DNA of 64,000 nt from Panulirus ornatus (GCF_036320965.1 NC_092249.1:11295447-11359446), one strand, 5' to 3'. Positions 13,079 to 24,775 are shown, numbered from the stretch's first letter. Numbers and translations are program-made. Notes: generated by a model from the letters alone, not told the origin.

Positions 13079-13200
13079 TTTTTTTTTTTTTTTTCCAAAG
13101 GAAGGAACAGAAAAGGGGGCCGGGTGAGGATGTTTCCTCAGAGGCCCAGTCCTCTGTTCTTAACGCTACCTCGCTATCGCGGGAAACGGCGAATAGTAAA
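13079..13200 (+). mobile_element. RTE-derived SINE, 3' half, fused to LINE tail
   Basis: After a T-run the sequence follows the SINE from CCAAAGGAAGGAACAG to CCTCTGTTCTTAACGCTACCTCGC, GCGGGAAACGGCGAATAG and a poly(A). The 5' half is missing. The LINE's own terminal motif is also missing, so the join occurred where both templates carry T-rich sequence. Confidence 0.8.
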
Positions 13201-13201
13201 A

Positions 13202-13279
<78 letters not shown>

Positions 13280-13295
13280 TTATTATTATTATTAT
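13198..13295. repeat. Poly(A), (TA)n and (TTA)n tract
   Basis: An A-run of about 20, a TA tract of about 60 bases, then ATTATTATTATTATA, which is the reverse-complemented (TAA)n tail of the next minus-strand RTE. Confidence 0.95.
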
Positions 13296-14093
13296 ACTTT
13301 GTCAGGTCTCCCGCGTTTGCGAGGTAGCGCAAGGAAACAGACGAGAGAAATGGCCCAACCCCCCCCCCATACACATGTAGATACATACGTCCACACACGC
13401 AAATATACATACCTACACAGCTTTCCATGGTTTACCCCAGACGCTTCACATGCCCCGATTCAATCCACTGACAGCACGTCAACCCCTGTATACCACATCG
13501 CTCCAATTCACTCTATTCCTTGCCCTCCTTTCACCCTCCTGCATGTTCAGGCCCCGATCACACAAAATCTTTTTCACTCCATCTTTCCACCTCCAATTTG
13601 GTCTCCCTCTTCTCCTCGTTCCCTCCACCTCCGACACATATATCCTCTTGGTCAATCTTTCCTCACTCATTCTCTCCATGTGCCCAAACCACTTCAAAAC
13701 ACCCTCTTCTGCTCTCTCAACCACGCTCTTTTTATTTCCACACATCTCTCTTACCCTTACGTTACTCACTCGATCAAACCACCTCACACCACACATTGTC
13801 CTCAAACATCTCATTTCCAGCACATCCATCCTCCTGCGCACAACTCTATCCATAGCCCACGCCTCGCAACCATACAACATTGTTGGAACCACTATTCCTT
13901 CAAACATACCCATTTTTGCTTTCCGAGATAATGTTCTCGACTTCCACACATTCTTCAAGGCCCCCAGAATTTTCGCCCCCTCCCCCACCCTATGATCCAC
14001 TTCCGCTTCCATGGTTCCATCCGCTGCCAGATCCACTCCCAGATATCTAAAACACTTCACTTCCTCCAGTTTTTCTCCATTCAAACTCACCTC

Positions 14094-14095
<2 letters not shown>
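13296..14095 (-). mobile_element. RTE LINE 3' fragment, short tail
   Basis: Minus strand: short tail 13296-13478, then an open C-terminal frame from the stop near 13479 back to about residue 793 at 14095. No coding damage is visible in this part. Truncated on the 5' side exactly at a (TA)n tract. Confidence 0.9.
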
Positions 14096-14164
<69 letters not shown>

Positions 14165-14189
14165 GGGGATAGGGGAGAAAGAACACCCC
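14096..14189 (+). repeat. (TA)n followed by a 28-bp LINE/SINE head stub
   Basis: TA tract to about 14160, then TATCCCTGGGGATAGGGG and AGAAAGAAC, the first bases of the family head in plus orientation. The stub then breaks off into the second half of the nested RTE. Confidence 0.9.
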
Positions 14190-15007
14190 ACACGCATCTC
14201 CCTAAAATTTAATGATACTCTCTCACCCCAACTCTCATTTGCCCTTTTTTTCACCTCTTGCACCTTTCTCTTGACCTCCTGTCTCTTTCTTTTATACATC
14301 TCCCACTCAATTGCATTTTTTCCCTACAAATATTTGTCCAAATGCCTCTCTCTTCTCTTTCACTAATACTCTTACTCCTTCATCCCACCACTCACTACCC
14401 TTTCTAATCAACCCATCTCCCACTCTTCTCATGCCACAAGTATCTTTTGCGCAATCCATCACTGATTCCCTAAATACATCCCATTCCTCCCCCACTCCCC
14501 TTACTTCCATTGTTCTCACCTTTTTCCATTCTGTACTCAGTCTCTCTGGTACTTCCTCACACAGGTCTCCTTCCCAAGCTCACTTACTCTCACCACCCTC
14601 TTCACCCCAACATTCACTCTTCTTTTCTGAAAACCCATACAAATCTTCACCTTAGCCTCCACAAGATAATGATCAGACATCCCTCCAGTTGCACCTCTCA
14701 GCACATTAACATCCAAAAGTCTCTCTTTCGCACGCCTGTCAATTAACACGTAATCCAATAACGCTCTCTGGCCATCTCTCCTACTTACATAAGTATACTT
14801 ATGTATATCTCGCTTTTTAAACCAGGTATTCCCAATCATCAGTCCTTTTTCAGCACATAAATCTACAAGCTCTTCACCATTTCCATTTACAACACTGAAC
14901 ACCCCATGTATACCAATTATTCCCTCAACTGCCACATTACTCACCTTTGCATTCAAATCACCCATCACTATAACCCGGTCTCGTGCATCAAAACCACTAA
15001 CACACTC
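14190..15007 (-). mobile_element. Nested RTE LINE, 5' part (residues ~148-412)
   Basis: Minus strand, continuing the copy at 6866-8826. EN is readable at 14537-14968 (143 codons with MGDLNAKV, LLDYVLIDRR and GGMSDHYLVE), and the linker region lies in other frames. 5'-truncated at about residue 148. Nine filler bases (15008-15016) separate it from the right target duplication. Confidence 0.88.
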
Positions 15008-15016
15008 TCATGATCA

Positions 15017-15026
15017 TGCATCTTTG
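15017..15026. repeat. Right target-site duplication of nested RTE
   Basis: TGCATCTTTG, the partner of TGCATCGTTG at 6856-6865. Both copies sit at the same point of the CR1-like reading frame (the VQRC block), as expected for a duplicated target. Confidence 0.6.
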
Positions 15027-15388
15027 TACTTGCTCTAATATTTCCTGGTCTTTTTTATAGCTTGGGGACCAAAACTGGACTGCATATTCAAGGTGTGTTC
15101 TTACTAGAGAATTAGAAAGCATGAGAATTGTTTCTGGTGTCTTGTAATCTATGTTCCTGGTTATGAAACCTAACAATTGGTTACCTTTTTTACTTGCTGC
15201 TTGACACAGTTTAGTGTATTCCAAATTGTTGCTCATGAGAACTCCAAGGCCCTTTTCTTCATTTGCTTTAGCAAGAGAGTTTCCCAATAGTTTGTAGTCA
15301 TAACGTATATTCTTGACTCCAAAAGCATAACTTTACACTTGTCTACATTAAACTTCATTTGCCAGCTGTCTGACTACTCTGCTAGTAG
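15017..15388 (-). mobile_element. CR1/jockey-like LINE relic, RT C-terminal part
   Basis: A 96-codon open stretch (14997-15287) reads EEKGLGVLMSNNLEY, then NQLLGFITRN, then SLVRTHLEYAVQFWSP and KKDQEILEQVQRC. Beyond it, in shifted frames, are WQMKFNVDKCKVM and YKLLGNSLAKANEE. This order is typical of the region after the RT active site in CR1/jockey-like LINEs. It is the upstream half of the relic at 6276-6865. Confidence 0.85.
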
Positions 15389-15892
15389 GTATTAGTGCTT
15401 ATGCACTTGGTCATGAAAAGAAGGATCACATGAGACAAGTTTTTTGAAAGCAGCTGAGTGAGTTGGCAGTTTTGGAGCATGAGACCAGGTATTAGTGATG
15501 GGTAATTTGAATGTGAAGGTGAGTAATGTGGCAGTTGTGGGTATAATCGGTGCTCACTGGTATTTTGTGTTGTGAATGAAAATGGTGAAGAGCTTGAGGA
15601 TTTGTGTAGTGAGAAAATGACTTGCGACTGAAAATACTTGGTTTAAAAAAAAGAGATGTACACAAGTATGAGTATGTGAGTAGGAGAGGTGGTCAAAGGA
15701 AGTTATGAGATTACATATTAATTGATAGGTGTGTAAAAGGGAAACTTTTGGATGTAAGTATGCTGAGAGGGGCAGCTGGTGGAATGTCTGATCACTATTT
15801 TGTGGATGCCATGAAGATTTGTAGAGATTTTCAAAAAAAAGGAGAAAATGTATGAGAAAAGAGAGTGGTGAGAGTGAGCTTGGAAAGGAAAT
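15389..15892 (+). mobile_element. Old RTE EN fragment
   Basis: Decayed endonuclease region from about residue 119 (ISAYALGHEKK) through MGNLNVKVSNVAV and GMSDHYF to about residue 290, with several frameshifts and stops. No head and no tail. Cut off at the (ATTT)n tract. Confidence 0.75.
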
Positions 15893-15936
15893 TTTATTTA
15901 TTTATTTATTTATTTATTCATTTATTTATTTATTTT
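15893..15936. repeat. (ATTT)n tract, LINE 3' terminus
   Basis: About ten TTTA units. It is the reverse complement of the (TAAA)n tail that ends the minus-strand RTE to its right, a simple-repeat 3' end typical of RTE elements. Confidence 0.95.
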
Positions 15937-18680
15937 GCTTTGTCGGTCTCCCGTGTTAGTGAGGTAGTGCAAGGAAACAGACGAAAGAATGGCCCAACCC
16001 ACCCACATACACATGTATATACATACACATCCACACACGTAAATATACATACCTATACATCTCAACGTATACATATATATATACACACACAGACATATAC
16101 TTATATATACACATGTACATAATTCATACTGTCTGCCTTTATTCATTCCTATCGCCACCTCGCCACACATGAAATAACAACCCCCTCCCCCCATATGTGT
16201 GCGAGGTAGCGCTAGGAGAAGACAACAAAGGCCACATTTGTTCACACTCAGTCTCTAGCTGTCATATATGATGCACTGAAACCACAGCTCCCTTTCAACA
16301 TCCAGGCCCCACAAAACTTTCCATGGTTTACCCCAGATGCTTCACACGCCCTGGTTCAATCCATTGACAGCATATCGACCCCGGTATACCACATTGTTCC
16401 AATTCACTCTATTCCTTGCACGCCTTTCACCCTCCTGCATGTTCAGGTCCCTATCACTCAAAATCTTTTTCACTCCATCTTTCCACCCTCAATTTGGTCT
16501 GCCACTTCTCCTCGTTCCCTCCACCTCTGACACATATATCCTCTCTGTCATTCTTTCCTCACTCATTCTCTCCATATGCCCAAACCATTTCAAAACACCC
16601 TCTGCTGCTCTGTCAACCACACTCTTTTTATTACCACACATCTCTCTTACCCTTTCATTACTTACTCGATCAAACCACCTCACACCACATATTGTTCTCA
16701 AAAATCTCACTTCCAGCACATCTACCCTCCTCCGCACAACTCTATCCATAGCCCACGCCTCGCAACCATATTACATTGTTGGAACCACTATTCCTTCAAA
16801 CATACCCATTTTTGCTTTCCGAGATAATGTTCTCGACTTCCACACATTCTTCAAGGCTTCCAGAATTTTCGCCACCTCCCCCACTCTATGATTCATTTCC
16901 GCTTCCATGGTTCCATCCGCTGCCAGATCCACTCCCAGATCCACTCCCAGCTTCTGCAGTTTCTCACCTGAATCAGCGACCAGCACTGTATCATCAGCAA
17001 ACAACAACTGACTCACTTCCCAAGCTCTCTCATCCATGACAGACTGCATACTTGCCCCTCTTTCCAAAACTCTTGCAATAACCTCCCTTACAACCCCATC
17101 CATAAACAAATTAAACAAACATGGAGACATCACACACCCCTGCCACAAACCAACATTCACTGAGAACCAATCACCTTCCTCTCTTCCTACACACCCACAT
17201 GCCTTACATCCTCGATAAAAACTTTTCACTGCTTCTAACAACTTGCCTCCCACACCATATATTCTTAATACCTTCCACAGAGCATCTCTATCAACTCTAT
17301 CATATGCCTTCTCCAGATCCATAAATGCTACATACAAATCCATTTGCTTTTCTAAGTATTTCTCACATACATTCTTCAAAGCAAACACCTGATCCACACA
17401 TCCTCTACCACTTCTGAAACCACACTGCTCTTCCCCAATCTGATGCTCTGTACATGCCTTCACCCTCTCAATCAATACCCTCCCATATAATTTACCAGGA
17501 ATACTCAACAAACTTACACCTCTGTAATTTGAGCACTCACTCTTATCCCCTTTGCCTTTGTACAATGGCACTATGCACGCATTCCGCCAATCCTCAGGCA
17601 CCTCACCATGAATCATCCATACATTAAATAACCTTACCAACCAGTCAACAATACAGTCACCCCATTTTTTAATAAATTCCACTGCAATACCATCCAAACC
17701 TGCTGCCTTCCCGGCTTTCATCTTCCGCAAAGCTTTTACTACCTCTTCTCTGTTTACCAAATCATTTTCCCTAACCCTCTCACTTTACACACCACCTTGA
17801 CCAAAACACCCTATGTCTGCCACTCTATCATCAAACACATTCAACAAACCTTCAAAATACTTACTCCATCTCCTTCTCACATGACCACTACTTGTTATCA
17901 CCTACCCATTAGCCCCCTTCACTGAAGTTCCCATTTGTTCCCATGTCTTACACACTTTATTTACCTCCTTCCAAAACATCTTTTTATTCTCCTTAAAATT
18001 TAATGATACTCTCTCATCCCAACTCACATTTGCCCTCTTTTTCATCTCTTGCACCTTTCTCTTGACCTCTGCCTCTTTCTTTTATATATCTCCCACTCAT
18101 TTCCATTATTTCCCGTAAAAATGAGACAAATGTCTCCCTCCTCTCTTTCACTAATAATCTTACTTCTTCATCCCACCACTCACTACCCTTTCTAATCTGC
18201 CCACCTCCCACGCTTCTCATGTAACAAGCATCTTTTGCGCAAGCCATCACTGCTTCCCTAAATACATCCATTCCTCCCCCACTCCCCTTACCTCCTTTGT
18301 TCTCACCTTTATCCATTCTGTACTCAGTCTCTCCTGGTACTTCCTCACACAAGTCTCCTTCCCAACCTCACTTACTCTCACCACTCTCTTCACCCCAACA
18401 TTCTCTCTTCTTTTCTGAAAACCTCTACAAATCTTCACCTTCGCCTCCACAAGATAATGATCAGACATCCCTCCAGTTGCACCTCTCAGCACATTATCAT
18501 CCAAAAATCTCTCTTTCGCATGCCTATCAATTAACAAGTAATGCAATAATGCTCTCTGGCCATCTCTCCTACTTACATACGTATACTTATGTATACCTCT
18601 CTTTTTAAACCAGGTTTTCCCAATCACGAGTCCTTTTTCAGCAAAAAAATCTACAAGCTCTTTACCATTTCCGTTTACAT
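15937..18680 (-). mobile_element. Inverted full-length RTE, 3' part (residues ~183-998, long tail)
   Basis: Minus strand: long tail 15937-16370, then coding sequence back to residue ~183 (VNGNGKELVD) at 18680. The RT is open for 329 codons at 16771-17760. A deletion near 16940 joins residue ~815 to ~757, removing RT C-terminal sequence, so this copy is dead. The right end stops exactly where the plus-strand segment 18681-19340 supplies residues 1-185. Together they form one element whose 5' part is inverted. Confidence 0.85.
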
Positions 18681-19340
18681 CCCTGGGGATAGGGGAGAAA
18701 GAATACTTCCCACGCATTCCTCACGTGTCGTAGAAGGTGACTAAAGGGGACGGGAGCAGGGGGCAAGAAACCCTCCCCTCCTTGCATTTTAACTTTCTAA
18801 AAGGGGAAACAGAAGAAGGAGTCACGCGGGGAGTGCTCATCCTCCTCGAAGGCTCAGACTGGGGTGTCTAAATATGTGTGGATGTAACCAAGATGAGAAA
18901 AAAGGAGAGATAGGTAGTATGTTTGAGGAGAGGAACCTGGATGTTTTGGCTCTGAGTGAAACGAAGCTCAAGGGTAAAGGGGAAGAGTGGTTTGGGAATG
19001 TCTTGGGAGTAAAGTCAGGGGTTAGTGAGAGGAGAGGAGCAAGGGAAGGAATAGCACTACTCCTAAAACAGGAGTGGTGGGAGTATGTGATAGAGTGTAA
19101 GAAAGTAAACTCTAGATGGATATGGGGAAAACTGAAAGTTGATGGAGAGAGATGGGTGATTATTGGTGCATATGCACCTGGGCATGAGAGGCAAGTGTTT
19201 TGGGAGCAGCTGAATAAGTGTGTTAGTGGTTCTGATGCACGAGACCTGGTTACAGTGAAGGGTGATTTGAATGCAAAGGTGAGTAATGTGGCAGTTGAGG
19301 GAATAATTGGTATACATGGGGTGTTCAGTGTTGTAAATGG
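18681..19340 (+). mobile_element. Inverted 5' part of the same RTE (head to residue ~185)
   Basis: Begins exactly at CCCTGGGGATAGGGG, carries the complete 5' UTR and EN with ALSETKLKGKGEEW, and ends at VFSVVNG, overlapping the minus part by a few bases. Order and orientation are those of a 5' inversion in place. The outer end abuts (TA)n. Confidence 0.85.
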
Positions 19341-19342
19341 AT

Positions 19343-19414
<72 letters not shown>
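19341..19414. repeat. (TA)n microsatellite
   Basis: TA tract between two RTE copies on the same strand. TA repeats contain no stop in any frame, so a 443-codon reading frame runs across; that is accidental. Confidence 0.97.
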
Positions 19415-19416
<2 letters not shown>

Positions 19417-20391
19417 GAAGTGAGTCAGTTGTTGTTCGCTGATGATACAGCGCTGGTGGCTGATTCATGTGAGAAACTGCAGAAGCTGGTGACTGAGTTT
19501 GGTAAAGTGTGTGGAAGAAGAAAGTTAAGAGTAAATGTGAATAAGAGCAAGGTTATTAGGTACAGTAGGGTTGAGGGTCAAGTCAATTGGGAGGTGAGTT
19601 TGAATGGAGAAAAACTGGAGGAAGTGAAGTGTTTTAGATATCTGGGAGTGGATCTGTCAGCGGATGGAACCATGGAAGCGGAAGTGGATCATAGGGTGGG
19701 GGAGGGGGCGAAAATTTTGGGAGCCTTGAAAAATGTGTGGAAGTTGAGAACATTATCTCGGAAAGCAAAAATGGGTATGTTTGAAGGAATATTGGTTCCA
19801 ACAATGTTGTATGGTTGCGAGGCGTGGGCTATGGATAGAGTTGTGCGCAGGAGGATGGATGTGCTGGAAATGAGATGTTTGAGGACAATGTGTGGTGTGA
19901 GGTGGTTTGATCGAGTAAGTAACGTAAGGGTAAGAGAGATGTGTGGAAATAAAAAGAGCGTGGTTGAGAGAGCAGAAGAGGGTGTTTTGAAATGGTTTGG
20001 TCACATGGAGAGAATGAGTGAGGAAAGATTGACCAAGAGGATATATGTGTCGGAGGTGGAGGGAACGAGGAGAAGAGGGAGACCAAATTGGAGGTGGAAA
20101 GATGGAGTGAAAAAGATTTTGTGTGATCGGGGCCTGAACATGCAGGAGGGTGAAAGGAGGGCAAGGAATAGAGTGAATTGGAGCGATGTGGTATACAGGG
20201 GTTGACGTGCTGTCAGTGGATTGAATCAAGGCATGTGAAGCGTCTGGGGTAAACCATGGAAAGCTGTGTAGGTATGTATATTTGCGTGTGTGGACGTGTG
20301 TATGTACGTGTGTATGGGGGTTGGGCCATTTCTTTCGTCTGTTTCCTTGCGCTACCTCGCAAACGCGGGAGACAGCGACAAAGTATAAAAA
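19415..20391 (+). mobile_element. RTE LINE 3' fragment (residues ~737-998), short tail
   Basis: Starts at WEVSQLLFADDTALVADS and is open to the stop at about 20203, then a short tail with GCGCTACCTCGC-AAAC-GCGGGAGACAGCGAC and a poly(A). Carries the LSADGT variant also seen in the intact copy. 5'-truncated at (TA)n. Confidence 0.92.
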
Positions 20392-20424
<33 letters not shown>

Positions 20425-20427
20425 TTT

Positions 20428-20662
20428 CCCTGGGGATAGGGGAGAAAGAATACTTCCCACGTATTCCCTGCGTGTCGTAGAAGGCGACTAAAAGGGGAAG
20501 GAGCGGGGGGCTGGAAATCCTCCCCTCTCGTTTTTTTTTTTTATTTTCCAAAAGAAGGAACGGAGGGGGCCAGGTGAGGATATTCCAAAAAAGGCCCAGT
20601 CCTCTGTTCTTAACGCTACCTCGCTAATGCGGGAAATGGCGAATAGTTTAAAAGAAAGAAAG

Positions 20663-20665
<3 letters not shown>
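20428..20665 (+). mobile_element. RTE-derived SINE, complete (type copy)
   Basis: Complete 238-bp copy flanked on both sides by (TA)n. Order: head CCCTGGGGATAGGGG; hairpin GTCG-N7-CGAC; GGGGCTGGAAATCCTCCCC; T-run; ATTTTCCAAAAGAAGGAAC; AGTCCTCTGTTCTTAACG; GCTACCTCGC-TAAT-GCGGGAAATGGCG; (AAAG)n. The first ~160 bp align with the RTE 5' UTR and first codons, with the ATG lost. The last ~65 bp align with the RTE 3' terminus. It has no ORF and must depend on another element's enzyme, most plausibly the RTE. Confidence 0.9.
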
Positions 20666-20743
<78 letters not shown>

Positions 20744-20748
20744 TATGT
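20664..20748. repeat. (TA)n microsatellite
   Basis: About 80 bases of TA between the SINE end and a 5'-truncated RTE. Confidence 0.97.
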
Positions 20749-21855
20749 TGGTTCTCAGTGAATGTAGGTTTGCGGCATGGGAGTGTGATGTCTCCACGGT
20801 TGTTTAATTTGTCTACGGATGGGGTTGTTAGGGAGGTGAATGCAAGAGTTTTGGAAAGAGGGGCAAGTATGCAGTCTGTTGTGGATGAGAGAGCTTGGGA
20901 AGTGAGTCAATTGTTGTTTGCTGATGATACTGCGCTGGTGGCTGATTCATGTGAGAAACTGCAGAAGCTGGTGACTGAGTTTGGTAAAGTGTGTGAAAGA
21001 AGAAAGTTGAGAGTAAATGTGAATAAGAGCAAGGTTATTAGGTACAGTAGGGTTGAGGGTCAAGTCAATTGGGAGGTAACTTTGAATGGAGAGAAACTGG
21101 AGGAAGTGAAGTGTTTTAGATATCTGGGAATGGATTTGGCAGAGGATGGAACCATGGAAGCGGAAGTGAATCATAGGGTGGGGGAGGGGGCGAAAATTCT
21201 GGGAGCCTTGAAGAATGTGTGGAAGTCGAGAACATTATCTCGGAAAGCAAAAATGGGTATGTTTGAAGGAATACTGGTTCGAACAATGTTGTATGATTGC
21301 GAGGCGTGGGCTATGGATAGAGCTGTGCGCAGGAGCGTGGATGTGCTGGAAATGAGATGTTTGAGGACAATATGCGGTGTGAGGTGGTTTGATTGAGTAA
21401 GTAAAGTAAGGGTAAGAGAGATGTGTGGTAATAAAAAGAGTGTGGTTGAGAGAGCAGAAGAGGGTGTTTTGAAATGGTTTGGTCACATGGAGAGAATGAG
21501 TGAGAAAAGATTGACCAAGAGGATATATGTGTCAGAGGTAGAGGGAACGAGAATTGGGAGACCAAATTGGAGGTGGAAAGATGGAGTGAAAAAGATTTTG
21601 AGTGATTGGGGCCTATACGTGCATGAGGGTGAAAGGAGTGCAAGGAAGAGAGTGAATTGGAACGATGTGGTATACTGCGATCGGCATGCTGTCAATGGAT
21701 TGAACCAGGGTATGTGAAGCATCTGGGGTAAACCATGGAAAGTTTTGTGTGGCCTGGATGTGGAAAGGGAGATGTGGTTTCACCACATTATTACATGACA
21801 GCTAGAGACTGAGTGTGAACGAATGGGGACTTTTTTGTCTTTTCCTAGTGCTATC
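20749..21855 (+). mobile_element. RTE LINE 3' fragment, intermediate age, long-tail type
   Basis: Residues ~686-998: 212 open codons at 20758-21396, a stop in the WFD-RVSN region (GATTGAGTAAG), then the rest of the C-terminus at 21421-21717. The tail follows the long type (GTGTGGCCTGGATGTGG) but ends at 21855. The private variants RSVDVLE and MDLAEDGT set it apart from the young copies. Confidence 0.88.
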
Positions 21856-21903
21856 TCGGGTGTTTTGGTCGAGGTGGTGTACAAAGTGCGAGGGTTAGGG
21901 AAA

Positions 21904-21906
<3 letters not shown>
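21856..21906 (+). mobile_element. Short RTE fragment (residues ~473-488)
   Basis: Fifty bases encoding GCFGRGGVQSARVREN-like sequence, fused to the long tail on the left and cut by (TA)n on the right. Confidence 0.75.

Positions 21907-21967
<61 letters not shown>
21907..21967. repeat. (TA)n microsatellite
   Basis: TA tract separating two plus-strand RTE fragments. Confidence 0.97.
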
Positions 21968-21970
<3 letters not shown>

Positions 21971-22445
21971 CGAGTAGGTAACGTAAGGGTAAGAGAGATG
22001 TGTGGAAATAAAAAGAGCGTGGTTGAGAGAGCAGAGGAGGGTGTCTTGAAATGGTTTGGTCACATGGAGAGAATGAGTGAGGAAAGATTGACCAAGAGGA
22101 TATATGTGTCGGAGGTGGAGGGAACGAGGAGAAGAGGGAGACCAAATTGGAGGTGGAAAGATGGAGTGAATAAGATATGTATGATCGGGGCCTAAACATG
22201 CAGGAGGGTGAAAGGAGGGCAAGGAATAGAGTGAGTTGGAGCGATGTGGTATACCGGGGTTGACGTGCTGTCAGTGGATTGAATCAGGGCATGTGAAGTG
22301 TCTGGGGTAAACCATGGAAAGCTGTGTAGGTATGTATATTTGCGTGTATGGACGTATGTATATACATGTGTATGGGGGTGGGTTGGGCCATTTCTTTCGT
22401 CTGTTTCCTTGCGCTACCACGCAAACATGGGAGACAGCGACAAAG
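21968..22445 (+). mobile_element. RTE LINE 3' end (residues ~900-998), short tail
   Basis: C-terminal codons from DRVGNVRVREMCGNKK on, with a small deletion near 22172 that disrupts the frame, then a complete short tail and poly(A). Confidence 0.9.
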
Positions 22446-22446
22446 C

Positions 22447-22506
<60 letters not shown>
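22446..22506. repeat. Poly(A) and (TA)n
   Basis: LINE poly(A) of about 16 followed by about 44 bases of TA, ending at an RTE fragment of opposite orientation. Confidence 0.95.
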
Positions 22507-22508
<2 letters not shown>

Positions 22509-22937
22509 CCACTCTATCATCAAACACATTCAACAAACCTTCAAAATACTCACTCCATCTCCTTCTCACATCACCACTACTTGTTATCACCTCCCCATTT
22601 GCGCCCTTCACTGAAGTTCCCATTTGCTCCCTTGTCTTACGCACGTTATTTACCTCCTTCCAGAACATCTTTTTATTCTCCCTAAAATTTAATGACACTC
22701 TCTCACCCCAACTCTCATTTGCCCTTTTTCTCACCTCTTGCACCTTTCTCTTGACCTACTGTCTCTTTCTTTTATACATCTCCCACTCAATTGCATTTTT
22801 TCCCTGCAAAAATCGTCCAAATGCCTCTCTCTTCTCTTTCACTAATACTCTTACTTCTTCATCCCACCACTCACTACTCTTTCTAATCAACCCACCTCCC
22901 ACTCTTCTCATGCCACAAGCATCTTTTGCGCAATCCA
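22507..22937 (-). mobile_element. RTE internal fragment (residues ~331-471)
   Basis: Linker and RT N-terminal region on the minus strand (DACGMRRVGGGLIRK through LLNVFDDRVADI), with no head or tail. Joined on the right, without TA, to the tail of the next minus-strand copy. Confidence 0.85.
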
Positions 22938-24775
22938 AACGAAAGAAATGGCCCAACCCCCCTCCCCCATACACATGTATATACATACGTCCACACACAC
23001 AAATATACATACCTACACAGCTTTCCATGGTTTACCCCAGACGCTTCACATGCCCTGCTTCAATCCACTGACAGCACGTCAACCCCGGTATACCACATCG
23101 CTCCAATTCACTCTATTCCTTGCCCTCCTTTCACCCTCCTGCATGTTCAGGCCCCGATCACACAAAATCTTTTTCACTCCATCGTTCCACCTCCAATTTG
23201 GTCTCCCTCTTCTCCTTGTTCCCTCCACCTCTGACACATATATCCTCCTGGTCAATCTTTCCTCACTCATCCTCTCCATGTGCCCAAACCACTTCAAAAC
23301 ACCCTCTTCTGCTCTATCAACCACGCTCTTTTTATTTCCACACATCTCTCTTACCCTTACGTTACTCACTTGATCAAACCACCTCACACCACACATTGTC
23401 CTCAAACATCTCATTTCCAGCACATCCATCCTCCTGCGCACAACTCTATCCATAGCCCACGCCTCGCAACCATACAACATTGTTGGAACCACTATTCCTT
23501 CAAATAAACCCATTTTTGCTTTCCGAGATAATGTTCTCGACTTCCACACATTCTTCAAGGCCCCCAGGATTTTCGCCCCCTCCCCCACCCTATGATCCAC
23601 TTCCGCTTCCATGGTTCCATCCGCTGCCAGATCCACTCCCAGATATCTAAAACACTTCACTTCCTCCAGTTTTTCTCCATTCAAACTTACCTCCCAATTG
23701 ACTTGACCCTCAACCCTACTGTACCTAATAACCTTGCTCTTATTCACATTTACTCTTAACTTTCTTCTTCCACACACTTTTCCAAACTCAGTCACCAGCT
23801 TCTGCAGTTTCTCACATGAATCAGCCACCAGCGCTGTATCATCAGCGAACAACAACTGACCCACTTCCCAAGCTCTCTCATCCCCAACAGACTTCATACT
23901 TGCCCCTCTTTCCAAAACTCTTGCATTTACCTCCCTAACAACCCCATCCATAAACAAATTAAACAACCATGGAGACATCACACACCCCTGCCGCAAACCT
24001 ACATTCACTGAGAACCAATCACTTTCCTCTCTTCCTACACGTACACATGCCTTACATCCTCGATAAAAACTTTTCACTGCTTCTAACAACTTTCCTCCCA
24101 CACCATATATTCTTAATACCTTCCACAGAGCATCTCTATCAACTCTATCATATGCCTTCTCCAGATCCATAAATGCTACATACAAATCCATTTGCTTTTC
24201 TAAGTATTTCTCACATACATTCTTCAAAGCAAACACCTGATCCACACATCCTCTACCACTTCTGAAACCACACTGCTCTTCCCCAATCTGATGCTCTGTA
24301 CATGCCTTCACCCTCTCAATCAATACCCTCCCATATAATTTACCAGGAATACTCAACAAACTTATACCTCTGTAATTTGAGCACTCACTCTTATCCCCTT
24401 TGCCTTTGTACAATGGCACTATGCACGCATTCCGCCAATCCTCAGGCACCTAACCATGAGTCATACATACATTAAATAACCTTACCAACCAGTCAACAAT
24501 ACAGTCACCCCCTTTTTTAATAAATTCCACTGCAATACCATCCAAACCTGCTGCCTTGGCGGCTTTCATCTTCCGCAAAGCTTTCACTACCTCTTCTCTG
24601 TTTACCAAATCATTTTCCGTAACCCTCTCACTTTGCACACCACCTCGACCAAAACACCCTATATCTGCCACTCTATCATCAAACACATTCAACAAACCTT
24701 CAAAATACTCACTCCATCTCCTTCTCACATCACCACTACTTGTTATCACCTCCCCACTTGCGCCCTTCACCGAAG
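22938..24775 (-). mobile_element. RTE LINE residues ~434-998, short tail lacking its terminus
   Basis: Tail 22938-23078 lacks the terminal GCTACCTCGC motif. The coding region is open for 456 codons (23079-24449), interrupted by one stop at about 24451 (CACC-TAA in the plus reading), then open again to the (TA)n tract. RT catalytic blocks are intact. One of the better preserved RT regions in the window. Confidence 0.9.

Noticed and set aside
18874..20205. A 443-codon frame joining EN, a Tyr-Ile repeat and RT
   Set aside because: The (TA)n lies between two independent insertions; TA repeats have no stops in any frame, so the fusion is chance.
20610..20650. AATGGCGAATA in the SINE tail resembling the catalytic joiner of HDV ribozymes
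   Set aside because: It is at the 3' end, without the required upstream stems; the LINE tail homologue (GACAGCGACAAA) lacks it.
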